Assembly (NCBI GenBank): GCA_001045525.1
Contig: LDWW01000001.1
Coordinates: 124,001 to 188,000, forward strand
DNA length: 64,000 nucleotides
Direction: 5' to 3'
DNA from: Chitinispirillum alkaliphilum
GTDB taxonomy: Bacteria; Fibrobacterota; Chitinivibrionia; Chitinivibrionales; Chitinispirillaceae
The notes beneath the pieces are model-generated. The model searched no databases. It saw only the letters and a program-made list of their open reading frames with translations, and was not told the DNA's origin. Positions 43,756 to 53,590 of the stretch are shown here, in pieces; position 1 is the stretch's first letter, and every line of letters starts with the position of its first letter. The position numbers were made by a program, and so were the translations under genes.

Positions 43756-44640
43756 ATGAAATTTCAAGGTTGTTATGTAGCGATTGTAACCCCTTTTACA
43801 GAGGATGATAAGGTCGATGAAAAGGGGCTTAGATCCAATATCGAATTTCTGATAAAAAAAGGTGTAGCCGGAATCGTCCCATGCGGGACAACCGGGGAAT
43901 CTGCAACTCTTACCTGGGAAGAACATAACAGAGTGGTTGATATTGCCATAGATCAGGCTAAAGGCAGAGTTACAGTTATCGCCGGTGCCGGATCCAACAA
44001 CACATCTGAAGCGGTCGCCGCTGCAAAACATGCGGCTGAAGCTGGGGCTGATGCGATCCTGAGCATAACTCCATACTACAATAAACCAACTCAGCAGGGC
44101 TTGTATGAGCATTTCAAAACCGTTGCCGAACAGGTGGAGATTCCTATCGTCGTGTACAACGTGCCAGGAAGAACCGGGGTAAATCTGTTGCCTGAGACTC
44201 TGGAAAAACTCTGCCATTTCAAAAATATCGTAGCTGTTAAAGAAGCAAGCGCAAATGTGACACAGGTTTCTGAAATTCATCGCCTCTGTGGTGATAAAAT
44301 CGATATCCTCTCGGGTGATGACGGGCTGACTTTGCCAATCCTGTCTGTCGGTGGAAAAGGTGTGGTTTCTGTTATCGGTAATATCGTTCCGGATAAAATG
44401 AGCTCCATGATCGATCTCTATCTTAAAGGGCAGCACTCTGAAGCTCTTGAGATTCATCAGCAGTTAGCTGAGCTGGCACAGATCGTTTTCATCGAGAGCA
44501 ATCCCACTCCGGTAAAAGTTGCCATGAACCACTACGGTCTCTCGGCGGGAAGAGTGAGACTGCCTTTGGTTGACATGAAAGATCAAAATAAACAAACACT
44601 CTTAAACGTACTCAAAAAGTATCCGGTTACTCTGGACTGA
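43756..44640 (+). CDS. dapA: 4-hydroxy-tetrahydrodipicolinate synthase
   Basis: DapA condenses pyruvate with aspartate semialdehyde, the first dedicated step to lysine and meso-diaminopimelate for the cell wall. I start it at the ATG at 43756, with AAGGAG nine bases upstream; the product (294 residues) then opens MKFQGCYVAIVTPF like its relatives. It has CGTTGESATLTWEEH, SITPYYNKPTQQGLYEHF, VYNVPGRTG, and the Schiff-base Lys in IVAVKEAS. The gene stands alone, after a terminator. Confidence 0.95.
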   Translation: MKFQGCYVAIVTPFTEDDKVDEKGLRSNIEFLIKKGVAGIVPCGTTGESATLTWEEHNRVVDIAIDQAKGRVTVIAGAGSNNTSEAVAAAKHAAEAGADAILSITPYYNKPTQQGLYEHFKTVAEQVEIPIVVYNVPGRTGVNLLPETLEKLCHFKNIVAVKEASANVTQVSEIHRLCGDKIDILSGDDGLTLPILSVGGKGVVSVIGNIVPDKMSSMIDLYLKGQHSEALEIHQQLAELAQIVFIESNPTPVKVAMNHYGLSAGRVRLPLVDMKDQNKQTLLNVLKKYPVTLD

Positions 44641-44978
44641 GTTCATCAATTTCGGTCCTGCCGGTATAGCTTTTACGTGGCTGGATCGCAGCTTTTCTGG
44701 GCCGGGGGAATATCTTCTGAATTGGACTTTCCCCTGGCAAAGAGTTGGTTAACCGGTTTCTGATCCAAAAAAACAGTGCCAATTATTTGGGAAAATGTTC
44801 AGGAAAATGGTAGATTTAAATTTGTCTCCGGTTAGCTTGATTTACCAATTTGCGGTTCTGGTTTTAAGTATATGTGCTTTAATGTGGCTTAACTGAAACA
44901 CTTTTTGCGGTGAGGATGGTTAAAGACTGGTGTACTCTGGTTAGATATTCCTTAACATGGTACTTTTTGAGAGGTCCT
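44641..44978. other. 338-base region upstream of the DUF5683-like pair
   Basis: I see no gene here. GGGGAA and TTCCCC can pair (around 44706-44737) but the stem is short. The stretch near 44850-44890 is T/A-rich and probably carries the promoter for the next gene, though no box pair stands out. No tRNA or repeat was found. Confidence 0.45.
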
Positions 44979-46358
44979 ATGAAATTTATCAAGATTTTCG
45001 GTGTTGCACTGTTGTTGGCACTCTCCACAGCAGCATCAGATGTTAAAGCTGATGAACAGTCAGAGGGATCGGACCTTGTTGTTGAGGATCTGGAAACGGA
45101 TGCACTTTTTTTGGAAGAAGTAGAAACCGATGAACTTGTGCTTGAAGATCCCCTGTCTGATGATCCTGAAACTGACACAGTGGTGGTTTTAGATGTTGAG
45201 ATTGATATCGATGATCTTCTGGGAAATGACAGTGATGAAGAGCTTCTTGTAGCTGACCAGGATTCTGAGGAGAAAAGTGAGCCTGATATTCTGGATATAG
45301 ATGAGCTGCTTGCCGGTGATGCTGAAGATGAACTGCTTATTTCTGATGAACCCCGTGATACAGCCACTTCAGAGCATATAGAGACTGTTTCAGAACAGGA
45401 TGCCTCAGAAGAGGAATTATCGGGTGAGCAGGACGAATATGTTCAGGTTCAACCTGATACCCCCCCCCAACTGAAACCCTCTGATGACTCGGATTTTCAG
45501 GAAGTGGATTACGAAACAATAATCGATGATGAGATGGAGATCAATTTCGCGAGAAATTTGGAAGAGTACCGCTCACCAAGAAGGGCGATGTTACTGTCTT
45601 TGCTCGTACCGGGTCTCGGACAGGCTTACTCCAGAAACTACATCAAATCGGGAGCCTTTGTGGCAGCAGAGGCTGTTTTAATTGGAGTTGCTATTCGCAA
45701 TTCTGTCAGAGGAAGAAGCCAGCGCAGAGATGCCAGGGATTTTGCTGATGAGAACTATGACCCGGACCAGTTAAGGCACTATTACAGAGTTATGGAAGAG
45801 ATACACAATGAGAGATCACCTGAATACTCATTTGATACCTTGATTATGCTGGATTTCGAGGACGATTTTTATGACTGGGCGCGGGAGAGAAACGGAAGTT
45901 TCTACAGAAACATTGATCGACAATTTTACATACCAGGATGGAAGGATGTTGAACCTCATATCGATACACTAAGCACCTATATACGTGATGGAAGAACAGA
46001 TGAAATCATTGGTGATTCCGGTGAGAGATTTGTTATTGTCAATCCGGATCAGAGCAGATTTTTTCTTCTGAATCAGGTAGGTGGCAACGAGGGCATATTA
46101 GGTTATTCTGAGAACCAGCAGAAATACAGCGATATGGTTGCAAAATCCAATAACTACTTCCGCAATGTAACATTCTCACTATATGGCATATTACTTAATC
46201 ATGTTATAAGTGCATTGGATGCAGGGATTACAGCCAGATCATACAACCGGGCTCTTTTGGGAGAGCAGAGTGTATGGGATAGAATCAGTATTGAACAACA
46301 GATTGTGCATACAGGTTCAGAAAGTGTACCTGGAGTGGCACTAAGGATGCAGTTTTGA
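44979..46358 (+). CDS. DUF5683-like membrane protein with acidic repeat region
   Basis: I choose the ATG at 44979 (GAGAGG upstream), which gives a signal peptide directly (FIKIFGVALLLALSTAAS) and 459 residues. About 130 residues follow that are very rich in Asp, Glu, Val and Leu, with recurring DDLL, DELL and DEELL blocks. Then comes the DUF5683-type segment LSLLVPGLGQAYSRNYIKSG with a hydrophobic stretch. The C-terminal half is polar, with a second hydrophobic stretch near the end. Proteins of this type sit in the envelope of FCB bacteria; function is unknown. The next gene is a shorter relative overlapping its stop. Confidence 0.75.
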   Translation: MKFIKIFGVALLLALSTAASDVKADEQSEGSDLVVEDLETDALFLEEVETDELVLEDPLSDDPETDTVVVLDVEIDIDDLLGNDSDEELLVADQDSEEKSEPDILDIDELLAGDAEDELLISDEPRDTATSEHIETVSEQDASEEELSGEQDEYVQVQPDTPPQLKPSDDSDFQEVDYETIIDDEMEINFARNLEEYRSPRRAMLLSLLVPGLGQAYSRNYIKSGAFVAAEAVLIGVAIRNSVRGRSQRRDARDFADENYDPDQLRHYYRVMEEIHNERSPEYSFDTLIMLDFEDDFYDWARERNGSFYRNIDRQFYIPGWKDVEPHIDTLSTYIRDGRTDEIIGDSGERFVIVNPDQSRFFLLNQVGGNEGILGYSENQQKYSDMVAKSNNYFRNVTFSLYGILLNHVISALDAGITARSYNRALLGEQSVWDRISIEQQIVHTGSESVPGVALRMQF

Positions 46359-47044
46359 ATAAATATCTTCTTATAACAGCTCTACTTTCATTAATTGTCC
46401 TGCCTTCTCATTCTCAGATCATCATTGAGGATGATGTTGTTACAGACACCATATCGATATTTTCAGAACCGGAGATTGAGATCCCTTCCAACCTCCTGAT
46501 TGCAACTTCCATTGTGCTCCCCGGACTGGGTCATCATCTCCTTGAGAGGCCTGTCCAATCCTTTGTTTATACGACGGCTGACCTCGTGTCAATTTTCGGT
46601 GCAATTGTATGCTACAGCCATTCACGACAAATATCAGCAGATGCCAGAGCTCATGCCTGGCGCTATGCCGGTGCTTCGGGTGATCCCGATGATAACCTTT
46701 ACTGGAGGCATGTAGGCAGGTTTATGGATACTCAGGAGTTCAATAACACGCATGACCTCAACAGAACACCAGATGAGAGATACATAGACACTGATCTTTA
46801 CTGGAAATGGAGCGATGAGAGCTTCAAGGATGAATACAATGATTTAAGGGAAAGCTCCAGACGCTTTCAGGTTGCTTCAAGTTTTTTCATGGGAGCATTG
46901 GTTCTGAACAGAGTTGTTTCCTTTGTTGATGCAAGAACATCAATCAGAAGGAAAAATGTGGGAATGTTATCCTCTTTGGAATTTATCCCTCATTATTCCC
47001 ATTTTGAAAATGAATACGGACTGTCGTTATCTGCGCGATTCTGA
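46355..47044 (+). CDS. Second DUF5683-like membrane protein
   Basis: This 229-residue protein starts with a TTG overlapping the previous stop, with AAGGA upstream. It has a signal peptide (LLITALLSLIVLPSHSQ), then IATSIVLPGLGHHLLERP, which parallels the PGLGQAYSRNY segment of its neighbour. The end, EYGLSLSARF, and VLNRVVSFVDARTSIRR parallel the neighbour's VISALDAGITARSYNR. The two genes thus look like an old duplication in which only the first kept or gained the acidic region. Function is unknown. Confidence 0.72.
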   Translation: MNKYLLITALLSLIVLPSHSQIIIEDDVVTDTISIFSEPEIEIPSNLLIATSIVLPGLGHHLLERPVQSFVYTTADLVSIFGAIVCYSHSRQISADARAHAWRYAGASGDPDDNLYWRHVGRFMDTQEFNNTHDLNRTPDERYIDTDLYWKWSDESFKDEYNDLRESSRRFQVASSFFMGALVLNRVVSFVDARTSIRRKNVGMLSSLEFIPHYSHFENEYGLSLSARF

Positions 47045-47111
47045 AATCAATCGATCCGGCAGACTCTGTGTTCTTTTACATATAACCGCACATATGATAT
47101 AGGAGAGTAGA

Positions 47112-47591
47112 ATGCGTTGTCCGTTTTGCAGCTATGAAGAAGATAAAGTCGTTGATTCCAGGACAAGTAAGGAGGGGCGGGCAGTGCGACGCCGCAGGGA
47201 GTGTCTGGAGTGCGGAAAACGTTTTACTACTTATGAGTATATTGAGAGTACATCTCTGATAATCGTCAAAAATGACCGCCGCCGCGAAGCCTACGACCGG
47301 CAGAAACTTATGAATGGTCTTGTCTCTGCATGTAAAAAGAGACCTGTAAGCCTTAAAAAGGTGGAAAGTATCGTTGATAAGATTGAAAATCAATTGGAAA
47401 AAGTTGGCAAAACCGAGATACCGAGTGCCGAAATTGGCAAAATGGTAATGGAAGAGCTTTATGGCCTTGACGAAGTCGCTTATATACGATTTGCCTCAGT
47501 GTATAGAAAATTCAAGGATATAAGCGAATTTATTTCTGAAGTCAAGGAAATAGAATCAAAATTCGAGCCGCTTTCAAAAGATAAACCCTAA
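47112..47591 (+). CDS. nrdR: Ribonucleotide reductase repressor NrdR
   Basis: NrdR represses ribonucleotide reductase genes in response to dATP/ATP. The 159-residue protein has the N-terminal zinc ribbon (CPFCSYEEDKVVDSR and CLECGKRFTTYE) and an ATP-cone domain (IIVKNDRRREAYDRQKLMNG). The final part has AYIRFASVYRKFKDISEF. Length and motifs are standard. No nrd structural gene is in the window. The ribosome site is AGGAGAG. Confidence 0.96.
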   Translation: MRCPFCSYEEDKVVDSRTSKEGRAVRRRRECLECGKRFTTYEYIESTSLIIVKNDRRREAYDRQKLMNGLVSACKKRPVSLKKVESIVDKIENQLEKVGKTEIPSAEIGKMVMEELYGLDEVAYIRFASVYRKFKDISEFISEVKEIESKFEPLSKDKP

Positions 47592-47648
47592 GAAGCTCAA
47601 AAATAGAGAGAGTGAGCCTGATCTGAGCAGCCCTGAATCAGTTTGGGG

Positions 47649-47864
47649 CTATTCAACCTCGATAATGCTTCCGGAGGAAGATGTTTCATCAAAGAAATCT
47701 TCCTTGAAATAGTAAAAACCCTGATCATCTGCAGAATAAAAGTCGTTTGTTTCTTCGGTGAAAAATTGTCTTAATGCATTATCTCTGTTCTCACCGGTGA
47801 TAATCCTGTGACGGATCTGGGGCTTTTTTGAAGGAGTGATGAACGCTATAGAATATTTTGACAT
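47649..47864 (-). CDS. Small conserved-looking acidic protein
   Basis: I start this 71-residue protein at 47864, where AAGGAG precedes the ATG by seven bases; a longer frame upstream has no such site. It reads MSKYSIAFITPSKKPQIRHR, then GENRDNALRQFFTE, and ends in an acidic stretch with FYYFKEDFFDE. It has no signal peptide or membrane helix. Codon use is normal and the ribosome site is strong, so it is probably real. I do not recognise the family. It converges with nrdR and diverges from dacB. Confidence 0.7.
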   Translation of the reverse strand: MSKYSIAFITPSKKPQIRHRIITGENRDNALRQFFTEETNDFYSADDQGFYYFKEDFFDETSSSGSIIEVE

Positions 47865-47981
47865 ATATAACTCCTTGATTTGATATTTTTGGCTCTCTTT
47901 TTGTACTGATCTTTCCTGAGTAAAATAGATTTCGGAAATATAAATAAAACTAAAAAATTGCATTAAATAAGGTTGGGGTGT

Positions 47982-49424
47982 ATGAATATCAGAAACGTGT
48001 TCTGCGTGTTGGCTTTAACACTCTTTTTTGGGGGGAATGTCCGTGCCGATATGCAACAGAGGGTTGAGCGGCTGCTGAGAGAAAATGATTACCACAATGG
48101 TGGCATAGGTATAATGATTTTGGATCTTGAAACTGATTCTGTCGTCGTCTCTGTCGACGCTGATTCTCTTATGAATCCTGCTTCGGTGAACAAACTGTTC
48201 ACTGGTGCCGCTGCCATGGAACTGTTCGGACCAATCCATACTTTCCCTACAAAAGTCTATATCGATGGAAATTTCGACAGTGAATCGGGAATTGTGGATG
48301 GAAATCTCTACATTAAAGGCGGCGCAGATCCGGGGTTATCTGCTGAGAGACTTTGGCTTTTTGTACAGCACCTCTCTCACAGAGGAATAAAAAGTGTCAC
48401 TGGAGATCTCATTCTCGACAACAGTTATTTTGATTCAGTTTCTCTTGGGCCCGGTTACACTCAGGGACCAAACAGCAGAGCCTATTTGCCGCTGATAAGT
48501 CCCCTGGCCGCAAATTTCAGCTCCATTGCTATTCATCACAGGTCTGGACACACACCGGGCACTCCTGTTAAGGTAGATGTTTTTCCAAGAATTGAAGGTC
48601 TGGTTATCAACTCTTCAGCCCGTACTGCAGCCCCGGGCTCAAGAGGCAGTCTCAATGTCACCACTTCCTACAATGGGGGCAGAACACAGGTTAATGTCAG
48701 TGGCTTGATGCCGCTCAATCAGCTACCCGGCTATACCTACAGAAGAGTGTGGCAGACATGGGAAGTTTTCGGTGGAGCCATGCGTGCCATGTTTTCAGAA
48801 AACGGTATTGAGATAAAGGGGGAAACCATTGAGGGTACCGTCTCGGACTCACTGATAAATTCGGGGCCTTTTTTTACTTTCAGAAGTCAGCCTGTCACAG
48901 AATTTGTAGATCATATGTTTAAATACTCCAGTAATTTTGCCTCCGAGATGCTTTTTAAAGCACTTGCTGCAGAGTATGTTTCTGTCCCGGGAACCTGGGA
49001 GGGGGGAGCAAAAGTTATTAGTGACTGGTGGAAAAACAGAAAATTGCCAGGAATGCCAGTCATAAAGAATGGCTCTGGAATGGGTGATGTAAACAGGGTC
49101 AGTGCCGCTCAGGTCACAGAACTTCTTCGATACGTCTCACAACAGAAAACCTATTACCCGGAATTTCTGGGCGCACTATCCATAGGGAATGTTGATGGTA
49201 CACTCAAAGACAGGTTTAGACAATCAAGACTCGGGGGGCTGGTCAGGGCAAAAACCGGAACACTCAACTCACTGAGAGTTAGCACTCTGGCTGGATATCT
49301 GTTTCTCTCTGACAGAACTTATGCTTTTGCGATTTTGTGCAATAATGTAGGTAGCGGGCAGTTTGATAATTGGGTGATACAGGAGCTTATCCTAGATACG
49401 GTTGCTTCTGATATCTGGTGGTAA
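47982..49424 (+). CDS. dacB: D-Ala-D-Ala carboxypeptidase/endopeptidase (PBP4, S13)
   Basis: This penicillin-binding protein trims peptide stems or cuts cross-links in the periplasm. The 480-residue product has a signal peptide (VFCVLALTLFFGGNVRA) and all three active-site motifs: SxxK in PASVNKLFTG, SxN in YSSNFASEM, and KTG in RAKTGTLNS. A large insert between the first two motifs is typical of the S13 family. I start at the ATG; a TTG three codons earlier is less likely. A hairpin with a T-rich tail lies downstream. Confidence 0.94.
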   Translation: MNIRNVFCVLALTLFFGGNVRADMQQRVERLLRENDYHNGGIGIMILDLETDSVVVSVDADSLMNPASVNKLFTGAAAMELFGPIHTFPTKVYIDGNFDSESGIVDGNLYIKGGADPGLSAERLWLFVQHLSHRGIKSVTGDLILDNSYFDSVSLGPGYTQGPNSRAYLPLISPLAANFSSIAIHHRSGHTPGTPVKVDVFPRIEGLVINSSARTAAPGSRGSLNVTTSYNGGRTQVNVSGLMPLNQLPGYTYRRVWQTWEVFGGAMRAMFSENGIEIKGETIEGTVSDSLINSGPFFTFRSQPVTEFVDHMFKYSSNFASEMLFKALAAEYVSVPGTWEGGAKVISDWWKNRKLPGMPVIKNGSGMGDVNRVSAAQVTELLRYVSQQKTYYPEFLGALSIGNVDGTLKDRFRQSRLGGLVRAKTGTLNSLRVSTLAGYLFLSDRTYAFAILCNNVGSGQFDNWVIQELILDTVASDIWW

Positions 49425-49566
49425 TTTGAACTATTTGGTTTCTGAAGTGGGGTAAAACCCTGTTCTCTCCTCATTTGCTTAGGGGATAGCGAGTGCTTAT
49501 CGTACTTAAATCCTTCTTAACAGCCCTACTTCGTAATTCATAATTTATTTTTAATTCTCACTCTCG

Positions 49567-49602
49567 ACCTGATCCCTTTAAGTGGATCAGGTATTATTTC
49601 AA
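49567..49602 (+). terminator. Probable terminator after dacB
   Basis: ACCTGATCC and GGATCAGGT form a perfect 9-bp stem with an 8-base loop (49567-49592), followed by the T-rich ATTATTTCAATTTTTC. It lies between dacB and purL and would end the dacB transcript. Confidence 0.65.
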
Positions 49603-49678
49603 TTTTTCTGCTGTATAGGTGTTGATCTGAAGCTTTTGTCGGATCGCAGCTGTGATAGGGAAGGTAGGATCTGAAAGT

Positions 49679-52600
49679 ATGGGGAATGTTAGGCGTGTTT
49701 TTGTGGAAAAACGTAAGGGGTTCGATGTATATGCTCAGGGAATGTTGCGTGATCTGAGAGATAATCTGAAAATATCCGGGTTAAAGGAAGTGCGAATTCT
49801 CAATCGCTATGACATTGAAGGGATTACAGAACAAAACTATACACTATTTCGTGATTCTATCTTTTCTGAGCCTCCTGCAGATATGGTTTTCGATGAACAG
49901 ATTCCCTATGAAGAAGGATATCGGGTGTTTGCCGTTGAATATCTTCCCGGGCAGTACGATCAGAGAGCCGACAGTGCTTCACAATGTATTCAGCTTCTGA
50001 CTCACGGGGAACGCCCGGATGTGGCAACAGCACAGGTCTTTGTACTTCAGGGCGATATAACAGATCAGCAGTTTTTACACATAAAAAAATACTGCATAAA
50101 CCCCGTCGATTCCAGAGAGGCATCTTTACTTAAACCTGACACCTTAAGTGCGTGTTCGGAATCACCATCCGATGTGCAGATCGTAGACGGTTTTATTAAT
50201 CAAACCCCCAGGGAACTTGAAGCGTTACGTCTGTCTCTGGGGCTGGCTATGAAAGCTGAAGATCTGCTGTTCTGCAGGGATTATTTCAAAGAGACAGAAA
50301 AAAGAGATCCTACCATTACAGAGATCCGTATGCTCGACACATACTGGTCAGATCACTGCAGGCACACAACCTTTCTTACAAAAATCGAATCGGTAACTAT
50401 TGAGGAGGGTTCTTACAACGAACCTCTGAAAGATGCTTACAACGCTTACAAAAAGGCCAGACATCTTGTATATGGGGAAAAAGAGAAGCCACTGTGCCTA
50501 ATGGATATTGCTACTATTGCCATGAAAGAGCTGAAAAAAGAGGGCGTTCTTGATAATCTGGATGAATCTGAAGAGATAAATGCATGCAGCATAGTTGTTA
50601 AAGCAGATATCGATGGAACAATGGAAGACTGGCTGGTGATGTTTAAAAACGAAACTCACAACCATCCAACTGAAATTGAACCATTCGGTGGTGCTGCCAC
50701 CTGTTTGGGTGGGGCCATAAGGGACCCCCTCTCAGGACGATCGTATGTCTATCAGGCAATGAGAGTTACCGGTGCAGGCGATCCGCGGGTGCCGGTTGAG
50801 GAGACACTGCCCGGAAAACTGCCTCAAAGGAAAATAACTACTCTGGCTGCTCATGGTTACAGCTCTTATGGTAATCAGATTGGGTTGGCAACTGGATTGG
50901 TTTCTGAAATATATCACGAAGGATACCTAGCCAAAAGACTGGAGATCGGTGCGGTAGTGGGTGCTGCACCAAAAGAAAACGTTGTAAGGGAACAACCCCA
51001 GCCCGGAGATATCATTGTTCTTCTGGGCGGAAGAACCGGACGAGACGGGTGCGGTGGTGCAACCGGCTCCTCGAAAGAACACACTGAAGAGTCGATCCAG
51101 ACCTGCAGCGCTGAGGTTCAGAAAGGTAATCCCCCGACAGAACGAAAAATTCAGCGGCTCTTCCGTAATGGGGAAGTGAGCAGGATGATCAAGCGATGTA
51201 ATGATTTTGGAGCCGGAGGTGTTTCGGTTGCCATTGGAGAGCTCGCTCCGGGGCTTGATATCAATCTGGATGCCGTCCCCAGGAAATATGAAGGGCTCGA
51301 TGGTACAGAACTTGCCATCTCCGAATCCCAGGAAAGAATGGCCGTTGTCATAGAGCCTTCAAATCTGGAACGTTTCACAAAACTGGCTTCTTCTGAAAAC
51401 CTGGAATCAGCCGTTGTTGCCAGGGTAACAGAGGAGAAGAGATTGAAAATGAGCTGGCGGGGCAAGGTTATTGTCGATCTGAGCCGGGATTTCATTGACA
51501 CAAATGGTGTGCTGCAGAAAACTGCTGTAGAGGTAACTGCTCCGGATGAAAATGAGAAATTTTTCGACCAAACAATCTCGACCATATCTGCTGAAAACAT
51601 CGAATCTGCATGGAGTGAAACCCTTTCAAACCTTAATGTGTGCAGCCAGCGGGGGCTGGTCGAAATGTTTGACAGCTCTATTGGGGCTGCAAGTGTACTG
51701 ATGCCTTATGGGGGTAAATTCCAGGCGACACCAACAGAGTGTATGGTTGCAAAACTGCCGGTATCTAAAGGGGATACTTCAACCGGAACTGCGATGAGCT
51801 ATGGTTTCAACCCCTATCTTTCAAGCTGGAGCCCCTTTCATGGAGCTGCGTATGCTGTTGTAGAAGCTGTAGCCAGAGTGGTTGCTGCTGGTGGGGATTA
51901 CCGCACAATCCGTCTCACCCTTCAGGAGTATTTCGAAAAGGTTGGTACAGATCCAAAGAAATGGGGTAAGCCTTTCGCCGCACTTCTGGGTGCGTATCAT
52001 GCCCAAAAACAAATCGGAATTGCTGCAATTGGTGGTAAAGACAGCATGTCCGGCACATTTAAGGATATGCACGTACCGCCTACTCTGGTAGCATTTGCAT
52101 TGGCACCGGTAGACGTATCCCGGACAATCTCCCCGGAGCTTAAAAAAGTTGATTCTCAACTTATACTGCTCTCTCTTCCACGGGACCAGTTCTCAATGCC
52201 AAATTTCGACATACTGCACAAAAACTACGCAGCTGTGAATGAGGGTGTAAAATGCGGACACATTATTTCTGCTCATTCTGTTGGGAAGGGTGGCGTGGCA
52301 GAGGCGTTATCAAAAATGAGTTTCGGAAATAGAATCGGAATATCCCTGAACCCAAATATAGAACCTAATTCTCTGTTTACCCCCGAGTATGGCAGTCTGG
52401 TTCTTGAAATAGAAAAAGGAACAGAGACTGCTACCTTTTTGGAAGGGACAGAATTTAAACTGTTGGGCAAAACCGTTTCTGAGGAAAAAATCACCGGAGA
52501 CCGGTTCTCTGTTGATATTGGAAAACTATATTCTGAGTGGGAAAAACCGCTTGAGAATGTCTTCCCATCACAGGCATCTCAGGAAGAATGTCTGGACATA

Positions 52601-53452
52601 GAAATTCCATCAGATACTACACAACCCAGATTTTCTTCAAAACTGAAAATCGCAAAACCAAGAGTGCTGATACCGGTTTTTCCCGGCACAAACTGTGAGT
52701 ATGACAGCGCCCGGGCCTTTGAGAAAGCCGGCGGGATGTGCGACTTTTTGATCCTGAGAAATTGCACAGCTTCCGATATCGATGATTCCATTAGCCTGAT
52801 GGCAAAGAAGATAGCGGATTCCCAGATAATCATGATACCAGGAGGATTCAGTGCAGGAGATGAACCGGATGGTTCTGGGAAGTTTATTGCTGCATTTTTC
52901 CGTAATCCTCAAATTAAGGATTCTCTTACAGAGTTCCTGGAGAAAAGGGATGGCTTGATGCTTGGGATCTGTAATGGATTTCAGGCCCTGATAAAACTGG
53001 GGCTTGTGCCTTATGGAGAAATCCGTGATGCTGAAAGTAGTACTCCTACATTGACATTCAATACTGTGGGGCGCCATATCTCAAGAATCGCTTACACAAA
53101 AATCTGTTCCGTCAAATCTCCCTGGCTCACAAATGTCAGTGTCGGGGATCTTCATGCTGTTCCCATTTCCCATGGTGAAGGGCGATTTGTGGCCTCCAGG
53201 GAACAGATCGAGTCTCTTGCGAAGAATGGTCAGGTTGTTACCAGATATGTTAATTCAGATGGGGAAACCCAAACCGGGATGAATGGCAACTGTAATGGAT
53301 CATATGGCGCTATTGAAGGAATAATTAGTCCTGATGGCAGGATCCTTGGGAAAATGGGACATTCAGAACGTAAAGGTAAATTTGTCGCCAAAAATATTCA
53401 TGGTGAAAAAGACCAGCTCATTTTCGAATCCGGTATAAGCTATTTTGCTTAG
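49679..53452 (+). CDS. purL: Phosphoribosylformylglycinamidine synthase, single chain
   Basis: PurL converts FGAR, glutamine and ATP to FGAM in purine synthesis. At 1257 residues it carries the parts in one chain. These are a PurS-like N-terminus, two AIRS-type domains (DTYWSDHCRHTTF, NETHNHPTEIEPFGGAATC, GGKDSMSGTF), and a C-terminal glutaminase with Cys in MLGICNGFQALIKLG and HGEGRF. It resembles the clostridial-type long form more than the proteobacterial one. I start at the ATG with TAGGA nine bases upstream; a GTG nine codons earlier is possible. A strong terminator follows. Confidence 0.96.
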   Translation: MGNVRRVFVEKRKGFDVYAQGMLRDLRDNLKISGLKEVRILNRYDIEGITEQNYTLFRDSIFSEPPADMVFDEQIPYEEGYRVFAVEYLPGQYDQRADSASQCIQLLTHGERPDVATAQVFVLQGDITDQQFLHIKKYCINPVDSREASLLKPDTLSACSESPSDVQIVDGFINQTPRELEALRLSLGLAMKAEDLLFCRDYFKETEKRDPTITEIRMLDTYWSDHCRHTTFLTKIESVTIEEGSYNEPLKDAYNAYKKARHLVYGEKEKPLCLMDIATIAMKELKKEGVLDNLDESEEINACSIVVKADIDGTMEDWLVMFKNETHNHPTEIEPFGGAATCLGGAIRDPLSGRSYVYQAMRVTGAGDPRVPVEETLPGKLPQRKITTLAAHGYSSYGNQIGLATGLVSEIYHEGYLAKRLEIGAVVGAAPKENVVREQPQPGDIIVLLGGRTGRDGCGGATGSSKEHTEESIQTCSAEVQKGNPPTERKIQRLFRNGEVSRMIKRCNDFGAGGVSVAIGELAPGLDINLDAVPRKYEGLDGTELAISESQERMAVVIEPSNLERFTKLASSENLESAVVARVTEEKRLKMSWRGKVIVDLSRDFIDTNGVLQKTAVEVTAPDENEKFFDQTISTISAENIESAWSETLSNLNVCSQRGLVEMFDSSIGAASVLMPYGGKFQATPTECMVAKLPVSKGDTSTGTAMSYGFNPYLSSWSPFHGAAYAVVEAVARVVAAGGDYRTIRLTLQEYFEKVGTDPKKWGKPFAALLGAYHAQKQIGIAAIGGKDSMSGTFKDMHVPPTLVAFALAPVDVSRTISPELKKVDSQLILLSLPRDQFSMPNFDILHKNYAAVNEGVKCGHIISAHSVGKGGVAEALSKMSFGNRIGISLNPNIEPNSLFTPEYGSLVLEIEKGTETATFLEGTEFKLLGKTVSEEKITGDRFSVDIGKLYSEWEKPLENVFPSQASQEECLDIEIPSDTTQPRFSSKLKIAKPRVLIPVFPGTNCEYDSARAFEKAGGMCDFLILRNCTASDIDDSISLMAKKIADSQIIMIPGGFSAGDEPDGSGKFIAAFFRNPQIKDSLTEFLEKRDGLMLGICNGFQALIKLGLVPYGEIRDAESSTPTLTFNTVGRHISRIAYTKICSVKSPWLTNVSVGDLHAVPISHGEGRFVASREQIESLAKNGQVVTRYVNSDGETQTGMNGNCNGSYGAIEGIISPDGRILGKMGHSERKGKFVAKNIHGEKDQLIFESGISYFA

Positions 53453-53480
53453 TTAAAACCTTAAATACAGATTTTCTCGG

Positions 53481-53512
53481 GGAGCATATTCTTGTAATAT
53501 GCTCCTTTTTTT
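53481..53512 (+). terminator. Intrinsic terminator after purL
   Basis: GGAGCATATT and AATATGCTCC form a perfect 10-bp stem with a 5-base loop, directly followed by seven Ts. It starts 28 bases after the purL stop. Confidence 0.93.
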
Positions 53513-53590
53513 AATTGGAGCTGTTGACCTTTGCTTTTCACAATAGTAAAATTTATCTAATATATAAATTCTTTCCGGGAGGCTGAAGGT

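Noticed and set aside
43291-44457. 388-codon open frame on the minus strand across rplI and dapA
   Set aside because: It covers parts of two certain genes and the terminator between them, and its composition (many Phe, His, Cys) is that of an antisense shadow.
45100-45380. Repetitive-looking DNA in the acidic protein as a CRISPR or tandem repeat
   Set aside because: The repetition is at the amino-acid level (Asp, Glu, Leu blocks). There are no regular DNA repeat units or spacers.
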